A DNA stretch of 40,359 nucleotides from Gracilaria domingensis (GCA_022539475.1 VCMS01000401.1:1-40359), one strand, 5' to 3'; shown: positions 10,130 to 21,455, counted from the stretch's first letter. Notes: generated from the sequence alone by a model not told the origin. Numbers and translations are program-made.

Positions 10130-10647
10130 TATCTTCTTTCGAACTCGGATGTGCCGGGTTCCGCCTCCTAATCGGATGCCCGAAAGGGACGAATATGTGA
10201 TCTGCATACGGGGACCACTTCCTGCGGTGGTTCCGGTAAACGTTTATGCTGATCCGCTAGACGAGCTCTAAGTCAAGCTCGTTTCACCGAAATTGGAGAT
10301 ATCTCTTCAGCAATACCTGGGTGTTCAAGCCGATTATGATATGGCAGATCAATAACATCATGAACAGCACTACGGTACCGAATGGATCCATTGCTCGAAG
10401 AAAGGAATAGAATCGGAGTTGGTTTATTAGGAGGAATAGCATGCGAAGAAGGTTCAGGTAAGGGCGAGCACGATAATGGAGGGAACTCTGCATCATTCTG
10501 ATAAATTTTATAGTCCTCTTCATATCCTGTTTCAACCCCATGTGGAAGTTGGTCAACGGTTGCAAGACCACGATCGCTTTGCCGAGTACTCTTCCTACGG
10601 GCTGAAGGTCGTGATATGCGTGAGAGAATCTTGCATGCGCGATTCAT
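10130..10647 (-). pseudogene. Unknown reading frame with one in-frame stop
   Basis: A 124-codon ORF (10647-10273) continues in the same frame past TGA at 10273-10275 for about 45 more codons. Composition is Pro/Ser/Arg-rich, with no domain. The antisense strand also has an open frame (10062-10271), so which strand is coding is not settled. Confidence 0.25.
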
Positions 10648-10801
10648 GTCCAGCTATGCTGTTTGCAGCACAGATAGCAGGAAAGCAGGAAAAAGCATTG
10701 AAGAAGGTTTGCAGCCGAAAATAGATGGCTTTAGCTCAACTTTATGCTGATCGGCAAGCAGTTAAGTAAGAAAAATTGCAGGAAGTCTCTAAATCATCTT
10801 T

Positions 10802-11020
10802 TTAAATAGTTTTTCTCACTGTGCGGTGTGTGTGGCAAACATCTACGCCGGAGTGAAGTAAAACGACCATGCAGCTAAACGTCAATAGTAGCCAGTCATT
10901 CAAAGCAAAGAACATGTCCTGCACGCGAGTTTTATTTCTGTACACAAATCTAAGATATTCTTGCTCCAAAAAGTACCAATGAGCTTCGAAATGGACTATA
11001 TCGTCAACGCCAGGTACCAT
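10802..11020 (-). CDS. Short unknown ORF rich in aromatic residues
   Basis: 72 codons with a balanced, protein-like composition (HFEAHWYFLEQEYLRFVYRN and a hydrophobic LLLTFSCMVVLL segment). It may be a fragment of a larger lost gene. No neighbour or domain supports it. Confidence 0.2.
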   Translation of the reverse strand: MVPGVDDIVHFEAHWYFLEQEYLRFVYRNKTRVQDMFFALNDWLLLTFSCMVVLLHSGVDVCHTHRTVRKTI

Positions 11021-11503
11021 GAGCTTCTGAACTTTAGTCTAATGAACGGATCTTTTAAACTCGTTCTTTCTCAGAGTGAGTGACTGTCGCCACATTGGAA
11101 CTGGTGCGGAATAGTTCGTTGTGAAAATGAGAAAACTGGTGATTGACTTATTTGACGATCGAACATGGTTTCAGTATCAGGTTCATGAATCTCATCAAGC
11201 ACGGATGATGCTTACGGTCAAACAGAACGAGATTGTCTCCTTAATAGCCTTGCTTCTGATCGTGGACGACCAGCATTCGACCTAGGGCCCCCACGGCGAT
11301 ACCGTGGTGTTTGCGGAGTTTGAGACATTGAAAAAAACGATTAAATTCACATTACTGCAATAGGTAAAATATTTTGAACGGATTTTATACGAGTTGAACA
11401 GAAAGCAAACCGTCTGTTCCGAACTGGGAAAAGAATTCTTCTAAGCATTAAAACAAATTAGAGCAAATGCGGTTAGAACAAAAACGTAGTTTTCCATGTG
11501 CTT
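11021..11503. other. No gene seen
   Basis: Moderately AT-rich, with stops in all frames. No repeat longer than a few bases was noticed. Confidence 0.4.
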
Positions 11504-11692
11504 TTAATACGTACTATAACTATTCAAGAATGTATACGTAAATCTATCAATTAATGTGTCCGTTGCGGGGCATCCCGCACGTAGCTTTTCACGATTTGCC
11601 TCTCTCATAATATTTTCATACGTCCTGGTCTCTCGAATCTTGAAAACTCTAAAGCTCTGTATTTCATTCTCATATGATTCTATTTGTCCCAT
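11504..11692 (-). CDS. Short unknown ORF, charged
   Basis: 62 codons rich in Glu and Arg (RETRTYENIMREANREKLR), resembling a helical fragment. There is no domain and no supporting context; it may be chance. Confidence 0.15.
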   Translation of the reverse strand: MGQIESYENEIQSFRVFKIRETRTYENIMREANREKLRAGCPATDTLIDRFTYTFLNSYSTY

Positions 11693-11707
11693 TTCACATG
11701 ATCACCT

Positions 11708-11818
11708 AGTATCTCAGTACTTTAGGTAACGCAGTCACACTTAATTTTCGTTTTGATTATCTAATATCCCAGGACTTTACGTAACGCAGTTCCAGTCAAT
11801 TTTCGTTTTGAGAATCTG
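11708..11818. repeat. Two-copy tandem repeat, about 56 bp unit
   Basis: ATCTCAGTACTTTAGGTAAC and ATCCCAGGACTTTACGTAAC each begin a unit that ends in CAATTTTCGTTTTGA (TTAATTTTCGTTTTGA in the first). The two units are adjacent and about 80 percent alike by eye. Confidence 0.6.
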
Positions 11819-12045
11819 CAGTGTCATCCCATAATTAAATATACGCTTTCAATACATTTCCACACTACCGAGTGGCCAAATTTTCTTCTGACTTTCCCAT
11901 ATTCTGCTGAGTCCTAATTAAGTTGCGTTTGAAGAAGAGAACGATAACAAACTACTCTACCACCCCATACGCTTTGAACTTATTATTAAACTGATACTAT
12001 CATTTACAACTACGCTGCCTACTACTGAAGAGGGTCAGAAGCTCG

Positions 12046-12768
12046 TCAAGGCACGTCGCATAAGTGCGTTTCAACGGCGTGATGAGTACAGGTCTCGGGC
12101 TCCCGATTTATTTCAAAAAGCTTGTGTGCTGCAGGCGTCATTAAAGCTAGGTGTTTCCGATTGGGCATCCGGATGTACATGATTTGAAGAGAGCGGCTAC
12201 ATCTTGGTCCCCTGGTCTGACAGAGGTACAGAACAAGTTTTCTTAGCGGCGAGAGTATCGTCAACAGAAAGATGCGCCTTCCTACGGGAATTCTGTGGTT
12301 ACTCTAATGGAGTTTCCATGAAATCTTCAACATCGTCGCTCTTATTCTTATGGCTGGATGCTTCGCAATGTTCTCTTCGTACCATTCGTTGCAAGGAACC
12401 AGAAGATTGGTTGACAAACATCTGTTCGCATTCAAGGTATTCTTCTCGGTAGCAATCGTATTGGAACATCAAGAAATCGAATTGCATTTGTACATCCGAT
12501 TGATACTGCTGAAAAATGTATTGGGAACACCTTTTCTTCATAACCGCGGTTGTTCAATACGGCAATAAACCTCGTCGGTGAAAGTGGAGAGTTCCCGCGA
12601 CATATCGAGCATGCCAACAACATCTTCGCTTTCAACGTTAGAAGCATCTAGCTTTTCGCCCATCTCTATTATGCATCCACGGATGTATAATAGAGGCTCT
12701 GATGGAGCCAAAAGCAGGAACGATGTTGGAAGACCAGCACAGGGCAACGTGTGATGAGACGGGGCCAA
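12046..12768 (-). pseudogene. Unknown protein fragments in three frames
   Basis: Minus-strand ORFs 12768-12538, 12541-12299 and 12264-12046 follow each other with an ATGA overlap at 12538-12541 and a short gap. The middle piece is acidic and aromatic (QFDFLMFQYDCYREEYLECE). The series looks like one decayed gene of about 230 codons. No domain is recognised. Confidence 0.25.
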
Positions 12769-13853
12769 ATGAAGAGGCTACGCACGAAAATTACGAAAGG
12801 AACGAAGTATATATAAATTTACGTTTCACATCATTTAACTAGAGGTTCGTTCTGGCTTGGTCTTGTCATTCTGGTATTTCCGCAACATTAGGCTCATTCG
12901 CCTCTCAATGCGATGGGAATTCTGCGTGAAAGTGCAAATCTTGTACGAATTCCTAGTACTTCATCCCTATTTGTATCAAGCGCTTTGATACAGTTTTGAG
13001 TATTCTAATGGTTTCAGGAGAGAGACAGTTGTTCAGCATTAAGTCGGAGCATATCTAACTTTTTCATCAGTCCCTAAATTTCTGATGCGATTCTCTCTCT
13101 AACTGTGGCGATAATTGGAATCTTGAGCGTTAGGGTAAAACAGGTGGTCGGCAGCGAAGAAATGATGCGTCTCTCAGCCGGCTCTATCGAATCGAGAGAA
13201 CGTGTAGTTGACATTGAATCTTCGACTTTTTGGCAGATACGAGCGCGATGCGGTAAACAAAAATATCATTAGTGTTCCAATTTATGTGAACTTCGTTTTC
13301 CATGAGTTGAATCATAATATGCTGGTCGCTACTGAGTCACGGGATTCATCTGATTCTGCGGATTTAGCCAAATAGCTGGAATAGATTCATTTACCAGATT
13401 CCACTGATCGCCCGTGCCAACCCAACCCCAGTGAAGACCTGATCCGATAGCGACAACATCGCTGAAACCAAATGCAGTTCACAGCTAAAATAGTAGAAAT
13501 CTTGTGGGGATTGCGAAAGCAATAGACCAATCCCAAGAATGAAAGGACGCACCGATGATGCAGTCTTGCGGGTGAGGGGGAAGGGGGGGGAGTGGGGGGT
13601 GGGGGCTATAAACGTTTTGCAACTTATGTTTTCAACTCGGCACTGGTTGGGGCTTTATGCAACGCCCTAAGTGAAAACAATGAACCAGAACCGTTAACAG
13701 ACACGAAAGTGGCTTGGATGATGTGGTATTGCAGCGACAGAGGCCGGAGAGTTCTAGCACCTTAAGCTTCGCTCAGTTCCCAGGCGACGTTAGCGGACTG
13801 GAGACGGAAGAGCATGGGAGAAACAAAGTGCAGCTCTGGACCTGCATTACAAG
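12769..13853. other. Gene-free; G-rich tract near 13571-13605
   Basis: No ORF of note on either strand. The plus strand has a run of five or more G blocks (GGGTGAGGGGGAAGGGGGGG and on to GGGGGTGGGGG) between 13570 and 13605, which could form a G-quadruplex. Confidence 0.45.
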
Positions 13854-14734
13854 TCACAGACGTGTTTGACAAAATTCATGTTTTGACCTGCACCTCGATG
13901 AAAAATGTCCGCCGTAGATCATGCTGGCGCTGCGGATGTTCAAAAAAAAGTTAAACAGCAAAAATAAATTTAACTGACTCATCGGGTGGACTAAGTCCCG
14001 ACTTAGCTGCTCACGGCCGTTTTGATATATATCACTCCGTAAGTCTTGATGCACGTGGATAATTGGACACTTGCCACGCAGCCTCCAGCGTAAACGTTGA
14101 GCAAAACGTTTTATGTTGAAAGTCTGAACATGTAAAACAATGTAAGCGTCGCTGCCAAGCAATGGATTTTCGCTTTCGGATGCATCTACTACATCTTGGT
14201 CACGAAATCAATAATATTGGGTGTATTATATACCACCTAAGATTTATAGTGCATTGTGCCCAGAATTTGCAATATTGAAATGATGCCGATAGCTTTTTCA
14301 GGTCGAACAAAGAATATTGGTATATATTGAGGATGTAGGTCTCAGTAGACATATTTTTCAATTGTGGTGGAGACCGTTCAACATTTTCGAAAGAGAAAAA
14401 TTATGACATGCGAAGTAATAGTTCTAGTGCCATTTAACGAGTGAACGAAACCTGCAGAAATTACGCGTACGAGGGCGAGTTTTCAAAGAAATTAAACGTT
14501 TACTCGTGGTAGCACAACCTCCAGCCGATAAGCCACTAGTCGCTCGACCTGGTTGTTTCATTTCTTTCCACTTAAAAAGAAGAAATGCTTAACAAAACGC
14601 GTACGACGGCGAGTCCTCAAAGAAATGCAACACTGTGCTCCTGGTAAGACAACATGCATCCGAGGTTGCAATTAATCGCTGGATCTTAGTCTATACCATA
14701 AACGATAGAACCCCTAACAACATCGACGCGCTTC
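13854..14734. repeat. Mostly empty; two-copy repeat at 14462-14500 and 14598-14650
   Basis: The string ACGCGTACGA.GGCGAGT..TCAAAGAAAT occurs at about 14462 and 14598, and similarity continues as CTCGTGGTAGCACAAC / CTCCTGGTAAGACAAC, giving a repeat period near 137 bases. A 102-codon minus-strand ORF (14162-13854) has no recognisable features and is not called. Confidence 0.45.
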
Positions 14735-15445
14735 ATGCTGGTTTTTACCAGAGCGAAAATCTTCTTCAGCTACGAGAAGCAGGCACGCTACTTTGATGCC
14801 CGTGGCAACTGGTTTTCCGACACCACCGTCTCTGTCTACCCTCCCTTCATGCCCTTTTCTGTGAAGAACCTCAATACCCGTCTCGCGCCCGGCTACAAGT
14901 ACATGCTTGGCGTCCCGAGATATGCCAGTTTGTAGTGTCTATACAGTGTACGCATCCATGGTCACCCCATCGTCCGCCCAGTTGCTCCCGCCCCCGCCGC
15001 CCCCAGCTACGATGAAGACGACCAGCCGCAAGGCTCCAAAGAGCCGTGGGCGTCGACGGAGATAAGCGTTGACGGCTCCGAGACCATCAATATGGAACCC
15101 GTCCCGTTGCCGGTCGACGTCCGCAAAGATCTGGACGACCCGATGGCTACTGCGGAGGAAGAGTGAGAGCCCGCTTGCTTCCCGGCTGATGCTGTTGTAC
15201 AAGACGAACGGCGAAAACCGTATGGCGGATGTGAATATTGGCGACTTGGTCGTCCCCGGCGATGAACTGTTCCCCAAGAGGTTTGCGTTTACGCATCGTG
15301 AGCATCGTGTGCGTGCCAACTTTGCCTTGCTCGCACGCAGAATGGCATGCGGCTTGCAATCAGTGGCGGCCACCTTTTGCACGCCAATGGCCGAGTGCCC
15401 AGCGCGGATGAGGTTGTGATGAGCGATACTCTGCGTGCGAACTAG
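14735..15445 (+). pseudogene. Hint (hedgehog/intein) domain protein, broken
   Basis: An N-terminal domain of about 130 residues that I do not recognise (aromatic, with VYPPFMPFSVKN) is followed by a Hint domain. Its nucleophile lies in ACFPADAVV (Cys codon 15176-15178). Next come RMADVNIGDLV, the FAFTHREHRV strand, then MRLAISGGHLLHANG with the conserved His, and SADEVVMSDTL. That order matches the Hog/Hint fold, which catalyses self-cleavage. The frame is broken by TAG at 14933-14935, by TGA at 15164-15166 two codons before the alanine-cysteine, and by two compensating frameshifts near 15200 and 15340. The part after the Hint core is short, with no sterol-recognition region. Assignment to Hint is confident; function is lost if the breaks are real. 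Confidence 0.7.
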
Positions 15446-15742
15446 AGAGGTACCTTGATATGTCATGAACGTCCAAATGATGCACTTTGGATGGTTTGGC
15501 GTGCATTATGATGTCTCTTTGATGTGCACTGGAGTAGTCAGTACTGCACTTGAGCTGGCATCCTTCGGAATGGATGCACCTGAGATGTACATGTAGGGCT
15601 CAGGAAAGGTTGTAAGGATACGAACGAATGAACGAATGGGACCATAAGGATACCTCTGTAGGAAATTGGGACCCACGCACAGAGCCTGGAAATCGCATGA
15701 CAATGTCAGCAGACAGTGGACGTACAGTTACACGCTCTATGC

Positions 15743-16280
15743 CTAGCGGTTTCGCGACATGGTGGGAACATGGCAATTGGTCATGATTGTGGCCAACTGT
15801 TGGGCAGCTAGTGCTGGCTGTGGACTGGCTAAAACTTTCGAAATGAAGGCCAAGCCCGTTTGCACAAGACAACTTTGTCTACGTTGATGCTGCCAATGGC
15901 GACTAGCGGAATTCTCGAGCTGGTGTTGCCTACCATTTGGCCTAGCCGGTGTTTACCGAGCGGCTCTCCTGCATCAGGCTTGGACGAGGTTGGAAACACG
16001 TATCCCACGCTTATGTATTCCGCACCATCAGCTATTGCAGCGTCTACTTCTTGTTCAATGGCAGCAGAGGCACCAATGATAGCGTTAATGCAGAGCCGGT
16101 CTCTGGCAACAGAAACAGACTGATCATCTCGACCTAGATGCGCACCATCTGCACCCAAAAGGGCGGCGAGTTGGATATCGTCGTTCACCACGAACGCTAC
16201 GTTGGCGCGCTCTGTGATTATGCGGAGCTGCGTGCGGAGCTCGATAGACTGTGCGTGTAGAACGTTCTTGTCTCGAAGTC
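15743..16280 (-). pseudogene. thiE: Thiamine-phosphate synthase (ThiE) relic
   Basis: ThiE joins the HMP-pyrophosphate and thiazole-phosphate units to make thiamine monophosphate. The minus strand reads LRDKN (16278-16264), then FVVNDDIQLAALLGADGAHL with GRDD, then AIIGASA, ADGAEYISVGYVFPTSSKPD and IPLVAIGSIN, all hallmark ThiE motifs in the right order. One frameshift at about 15850-15865 moves the end to another frame, where GLAFISKVLASPQPALAAQQ continues to a stop at 15743. The N-terminal strand before LRDKN is missing. A CTGAC...TAG string precedes it on the minus strand, so it could be an exon after an intron, or the gene may be truncated. The family is unmistakable. Confidence 0.85.
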
Positions 16281-17071
16281 TAGGCCTTTGTCAGTGGGAG
16301 CCCGGACGACGGGGCAGCAAAACCGAGCGGTTGAAACGTACTGCACAAAGGTGATTTGGAGCGCGTTCTGTGCAGTGACCACCACTTATGCAACGAAATG
16401 TTGCACGCGGCCGGACGCGGTTCCACGATCCGTGACCAGGTACACCGATGGGTAGAAGCTGCAGCGCGAGACGCGCATGCGCACGGCAGCCACAACTCAT
16501 CTCGGCGGGGGCGCAGGCGACGCGGGGGTACGCATGGACTGGAGCGCGACGAAGGCGAACATGGAGAGGCGGCCACCGAAGCACTACGCAGCGCTGTGGG
16601 CTGGGAGGCGCCCGCAACGAGCACGCACATTTGCAAGGGCGGTCCACACGCAGCGCTTCGCCCAAAAATTATGCCGCCGCGCGCCGCGCGTATGAAGACG
16701 TGCGCATCTTTGTGCTGGCGAGTGCATCAAAGACACATGGCAGGAGCACCTCAGGCGTCTTTTGTCACGGGTGCGACATCGTCACACGCATCTACGGCTT
16801 GCCATGCCCTTCACGCGTCCGCGTTGCGCCTTACGTCCGTCATTCTGTACGCCTCCGCCCGCCGATCCTATCATCCTCCCTCCCCTCCGCCGTGCCCATG
16901 GCTGACCTCGACCTCAGCAAGCTGCGACGTCTGTTCCGCCGCTCGCACTTTTGACATGCTCAGCTGCGCAATAATGTCGTCGTCACGCGCCACGAAAAAG
17001 GAGTCAGCCTCACTGGCGGCCGAGAGACAACACGCTAGTTCAGCGACGCGCATGGGACCTCGCAGTAGGCT
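16281..17071. other. GC-rich stretch, no gene assigned
   Basis: High GC and CpG keep several frames open (for example 16356-17219 plus), but none shows domain-like composition. A short plus reading frame at 16899-16952 (MADLDLSKLRRLFRRSHF) looks like a genuine peptide start and may belong to the Pro/Lys-rich gene downstream. Confidence 0.3.
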
Positions 17072-18059
17072 ATGGACGCCTTCGCATCGAAGATGGCCGA
17101 CGGCTACCTTCCATTGGACCAATTTCACAAATTGCCTGCCGCCGATGCGCAGCATGCCCCCACCGAACAGGCCCAGTCCCCTGGGCAGAACCCCAAGAAA
17201 GCCTACAAGCCTCCAGTAGCGGAGAAGCGCCTGTCGAGAAATTCTCCAAAGCTGCCCGATGAGGCAAAGCGGCCAGAGCAATCGAAAACCCTTGCGAAGC
17301 CGCAACAGCCTGTGCAGCCTGCACAACCGTCAAAAAACGAGTTCGCGAAGCAACCCGAGCTGCCCAAAGCCCCTAAGCTCATGAGGAGCCCTAATTGTGT
17401 GGAGCATTCTAAAAAGACCGAACCCGCGACGCAAAGTGAGCAGCCAAAGCCCAGCAAGCAGCCTAAACCGAATGAGCAGGACGAAACCTCCGAGAAGCCC
17501 AAGCCCAATGGACATTCCGCATCGAATGGACCGTAAAAGCCCAAGGAAGAGCCACAATCGAGCGAACCGCCGAAAAGATCGATCCTAACGCGGTGAATTA
17601 ACAGTCAAAACCAAATGAGCACACCAAGGACGGAGACAAGCCCAGTCATTCAGACGACGCCAAGTCCGGTGAGCAGCCCAAGCGAAGCCCACGGCCCACG
17701 CAGGCAGAACTACCATGACAGCACGACAAACAGGCTGAGCCAACCGGACCGTTAAACCTGCGCAGGTCAAGCCATCCAAACAATCCGAACAGACACGAAA
17801 GCCTGGGAAGCCCGCGAGGCTGAAAGAGTCCGTGCCGCCGACCGAACCGGACCATAATAATGCCCACACTCAGAGCCATAAACCGAAACCCTTCGGCCAC
17901 CTTTTTTTCGAATCAAGCGAAGGAGACAAAAGAATCCCCTCGAATGCAGCATACACCTGGGACCGCAACTATTCGCCGATCCAGTCGAAAGCGCACAGCC
18001 CCCGCCCCGTACAAAGCCGAGTGAGCCTTACGTCCACGACCGAGCAGGCGAATATCTGA
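17072..18059 (+). pseudogene. Pro/Lys/Gln/Glu-rich low-complexity protein, broken
   Basis: 154 codons (17072-17536) of Pro-, Lys-, Gln- and Glu-rich repeats such as EQPKPSKQPKPNEQ. After the stop, the same composition continues in other frames to about 18059 (KPSEQPKRS, KPGKPARLKES, SHKPKPFGH), which points to several small indels in one longer disordered protein. No folded domain is seen. It lies just upstream of the PARP relic on the same strand and could be its disordered N-terminal region or a separate gene. Confidence 0.4.
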
Positions 18060-20143
18060 CTCCGCAATCTTCATCGATCCATCTTCTCCCATCCCCCACA
18101 GCTCGCTTAGTTCTCTTCAAGACAAAGAAAACGAGCTTAGAGCTGCCGAGGAATCTCACGTGCTTAGTATCGATTCTCCAAGTACTCCACCGTCAACTCC
18201 AATGACTGCAAGGAAGGGTACCTCGCGTATGAAGCAACGGAAAAGGGAGTGCAAACGTGGAGGTCGAGGTCGATCGCAGAGGGGAGGCCAAAGCTCTGCT
18301 CTTAAGCGTCGAAAACGCACGGCAAGGAGTCTTCCTCCTCGTTTGGAGAATATGTCCCTTGGTGTTGGAGATCAGTGCAGCTGTGTGGGTAACGGCGTCA
18401 TTTCCACTGAGAACTCCAACTCTGGAGAGACTGTTCTTTTCGATGTGCTATTGGTATATATCGAGAAGCATACTCACACCGACAAATTCATTCTGCTTCA
18501 ACCTATTCATGACCCCAGCTTAGAATCTCCATACGTTCTGTTCGAGAAAATCGCACGCGCTGGATCTGCAGGCCAGTCCTTTCGCATTGCTTTTGCTACG
18601 AATGGTTTGCAGGAAGCCAGAGAAGAGTTTGCACCTCGCTTTCAGGAGTATACCGGGTTACTATGGACCAACTGGCACGCAACTCCCGTGTCCGGAAAGT
18701 ACAGACTTGCAAAGCAGGATTCAGAACTCAAGGTTAAAGTGTTTTTTCTTACAGACCATCACTGGCAGTACTGAATGGATGTAGGGACAACAGAAAGGGC
18801 ATGAAGGGGCTTGATTACAACGAAGAAGACAGCAGGAGTGCGGAAGAGCTGCAAATTGAGTTTTCTTCCAACCCTTAACTTTCAGAACGAATCGTCCAGA
18901 ATGGCTCACACTTTGATCTCGTTAAGCTGGAATCAATGACTACTACGGAACACGGTTGCCTGAACAGTAGTTTCCATCACTTTTGAAGGGCGACGCTAAG
19001 TGAAAAACCAAAATCAAAGCACAATAACAACGAGAAGCAACCTAGTACAGTGGTTTCTGCAAATCAAGCAACAAATATCAAGTCTACAAGAGAGCGCTTA
19101 TTGGGTAGGGAAAAAGCAACTCCTATGTTGCCCCAATTTTCACAAGGAAGCCTGGCACAAACAACAACGGCAGCCTCATTAATGTCGAATAGAGCATGGT
19201 CAGGATCGGAATTACCTGCGGTTTCAAAAGTTCCGAGTGTGGCTTCAGGGCCTATGCCATTGTTTTGTGTACCCCAGATAGCACAAGACACATTCATGTC
19301 TCAAACCCTACCGCCATCAGGGTCCATGTTGCTTCAGGCCGCACCACAAGCTCCCTCCCTCCATCTACTGATGCACGCGATTCGTGATGCGTCTGGTTCT
19401 ATTTGACTAGCTGTTTCCACGCCTCTATCACGGTTTGGGCTACAGAACATTGCTCACGACGGTTCCATTCCGACTGGTTACCCTAGTGGTGTGGTGGGGG
19501 CTTTGGAGAGTGATGTCTTTCATCTAGATAATCATACAAAGCTGGCTGTTAGGACCGAGCCACTACTCATGAGTCTTGCTTTGCAACAGCAGGGCTTCAA
19601 CTTCCTAAATTCCGCGCTTCCTATGCCGACAAAGGCCCTGATTGAACTCTTGTTAGACAGTGAGACACATAGAAGCTCATTGAAGCACTTTGGAATTGAT
19701 CCTTGATTACTCCCTCCCAACCACTTGGCTGCGAAACAGGTTCAGCAAGGTGTTAACGTACTGGAACAGATCGATGCAGCTCTCACACAAGGGGCAAACG
19801 TGTCGCCTACAGAGCTTGAGCGACTGTCGACAAAGTTTTACTCTGTGTTGCCTCAAAAGTTCGAGAACAGCCGCCCTCCGGTGATTCTTAGTATTGGTTT
19901 ACTTCAATGATGCTACTATATGTGTAATGTTCTGTTCCACATGGTTCAAGCACTGTATATGCTGACAGCGGCAAGAACGAATATTGGGGCATTGGGGGAG
20001 CAAATATTATGCCCAACCTTCTCTATGGGTTGCTCAATGTCGAAATGAATGGACTGATCCCCGGGTCTGAGGAACACCTGATTATTTCAGCGTTTCATCT
20101 GATAAAATTGGCTTTCAATACATCAGAAGTACTGAATATATGA
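18058..20143 (+). pseudogene. PARP-like protein with WGR and helical regulatory domain, broken
   Basis: PARPs make ADP-ribose polymers at DNA breaks. The first frame has a basic Arg/Lys/Gly-rich tract and then a WGR domain at about 18433-18715: DKFILLQPI, PYVLFEKIARAGSAGQSFR, EAREEFAPRF, GLLWTNW and SGKYRLA follow the PARP2/3 order. The WGR triplet itself is replaced by KIARAG. A Ser/Pro/Gln-rich linker (from about 19050) leads to the PARP regulatory domain, with KALIELLLDSETHRSSLKHF, then AAKQVQQGVNVLEQI, ELERLSTKFYSVLPQKF and RPPVI. In-frame TGA codons fall at 19404, 19704 and 19908. A last piece, LLNVEMNGLIPGSEEHLII (near 20030-20090), resembles the start of the catalytic domain. The NAD-binding core (HG, Y, E motifs) is absent. 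Confidence 0.75.
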
Positions 20144-20444
20144 CGAGTTGAATGGTAAGGGGATTCTGAACAGTTCTCTCGATGAACTTGGTGAACCATG
20201 CGCTGCTGTGGTCAGAGTGTCATATAGGATCGATTCGGCTGATCCTGAAAAATGCGTTGCAAATATTGTACGCGGCAAACCTAGAATGTCCGAGCGACAA
20301 GTGAAACCTTTTCAAATCCTCCAGTTCTCGTATCCAAACACATCTTCACGTCCCTATTCAAGAATCAAGACCACGCAAGAAGCAGTATTGAGACACACAG
20401 TTAGCAATCAGATAAGACACATGAACTCCTTCTCGATTCATTCG
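20144..20444 (+). other. Weak open reading frame after the PARP relic
   Basis: A 100-codon ORF (20148-20450) with balanced composition, including CAAVVRVSYRIDSADPEKCV. It does not match the PARP catalytic motifs. It might be a remnant of the same gene in a region I cannot align, or chance. Confidence 0.2.
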
Positions 20445-20815
20445 TGTTAAATACCTCTCTCCATGTCTTCCAGTCCGCTAATGCGACACATTCAACCTCC
20501 ACTGCTTCATGATCCACCCTCAACGCCTCCTAATTCGAAATATTCACCCTCCACTGCTTCACTATCCAGGTTTTCTAGAGTTCTGACCCATGTTGAATAG
20601 GAAAGTGAACGTTCCCGTTCCTATTCAACATGGATCGAAAATCTGCAAGCAGTAATTGGACACACAATTAGTACATATACAACAAAGGTAAAACTCTCCT
20701 CGTTAAGATAATGTTACATACCTCTCCATGTCTTCCAGTCGTGATAATGCGACACCTTCACGGTCTACTGCTTCACCATGTACTCTCAACGCCCCCCACT
20801 GTGACACAGTTTCCA
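20445..20815. repeat. Diverged direct repeat with central hairpin
   Basis: TACCTCTCTCCATGTCTTCC...AATGCGACACATTCA...CACTGCTTCA...CTCAACGCC at about 20450-20530 recurs as TACCTCTCCATGTCTTCC...AATGCGACACCTTCA...CTACTGCTTCA...CTCAACGCC at about 20718-20795. Between them lies a hairpin at 20589-20634 with arms CCATGTTGAATAGGAA and TTCCTATTCAACATGG. Confidence 0.6.
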
Positions 20816-20949
20816 ATCCAATTCAATGGAAGTCACAAAGTTCACTAAGCCAGAAGTAAAACCAAACCCAGCTGTTAGTCATTGCAACCTCGTTAATTAA
20901 GTTCTACAAGCGTCTCCAGTAAGAATTGTAATACATTTCTCACTCGAAT

Positions 20950-21260
20950 CGCTTCTTAGAGCGTAAGTATCGAAGTACCTCACGAGCGCGCACATGGGCC
21001 CCTAGAACCTTTGCTCACTCTCCGTAAATCGCTCGCGTCAAACGGGGACAGCAAGAACTAGATCCCATGACAGCCATACATAGAGTGTCAACCGTACTAG
21101 TATGTCACTCGCATGATCTGCATAATAGTCTTTCGCTTGTTATTCGTACATCGCTCGCATCGAACTAGGTCAGCAACAAATAAGGTCGCAGTAAGAGTCG
21201 AAACCGTTACGTGTTTCACGAATCTGTATGGAACTCGCATGATCTGGAAGATAACGTGTC
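20950..21260. repeat. Tandem repeat, about 125 bp, two copies
   Basis: CGTAAATCGCTCGCGTCAAACGGGGACAGCAA and CGTACATCGCTCGCATCGAACTAGGTCAGCAA start the units, and CACTCGCATGATCTGCATAA and AACTCGCATGATCTGGAAGA lie near their ends. The array sits 200-500 bases upstream of the family B transposase, comparable in position to the repeat array in the family A leader. Confidence 0.55.
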
Positions 21261-21455
21261 GCAGAGAAGTGCCATGATCAGAGCTCGTATCGCACTGGTC
21301 AGGCCCGTGCCATGGCACTTTCCTGACTTCTCCAGTGCAACACTATCTACGTCTAGTGTAGAGTTCACGCCGGCCGCAAAGTATGGGCTCAAAAATTTAG
21401 GAATTTTTTCAGTTTTTCACAATTTCTTCCCTCCTCGACGTACTTATATCATATC

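Noticed and set aside
14939..15466. 175-codon minus-strand ORF
   Set aside because: Antisense of the Hint gene, whose motifs are clear on plus.
16356..17219. 287-codon plus-strand ORF
   Set aside because: Kept open by high GC; Ser/Ala/His/Arg-rich composition without protein character, overlapping other open frames.
20148..20450. PARP catalytic core
   Set aside because: The expected HG, Tyr and Glu motifs are not present in any frame here.
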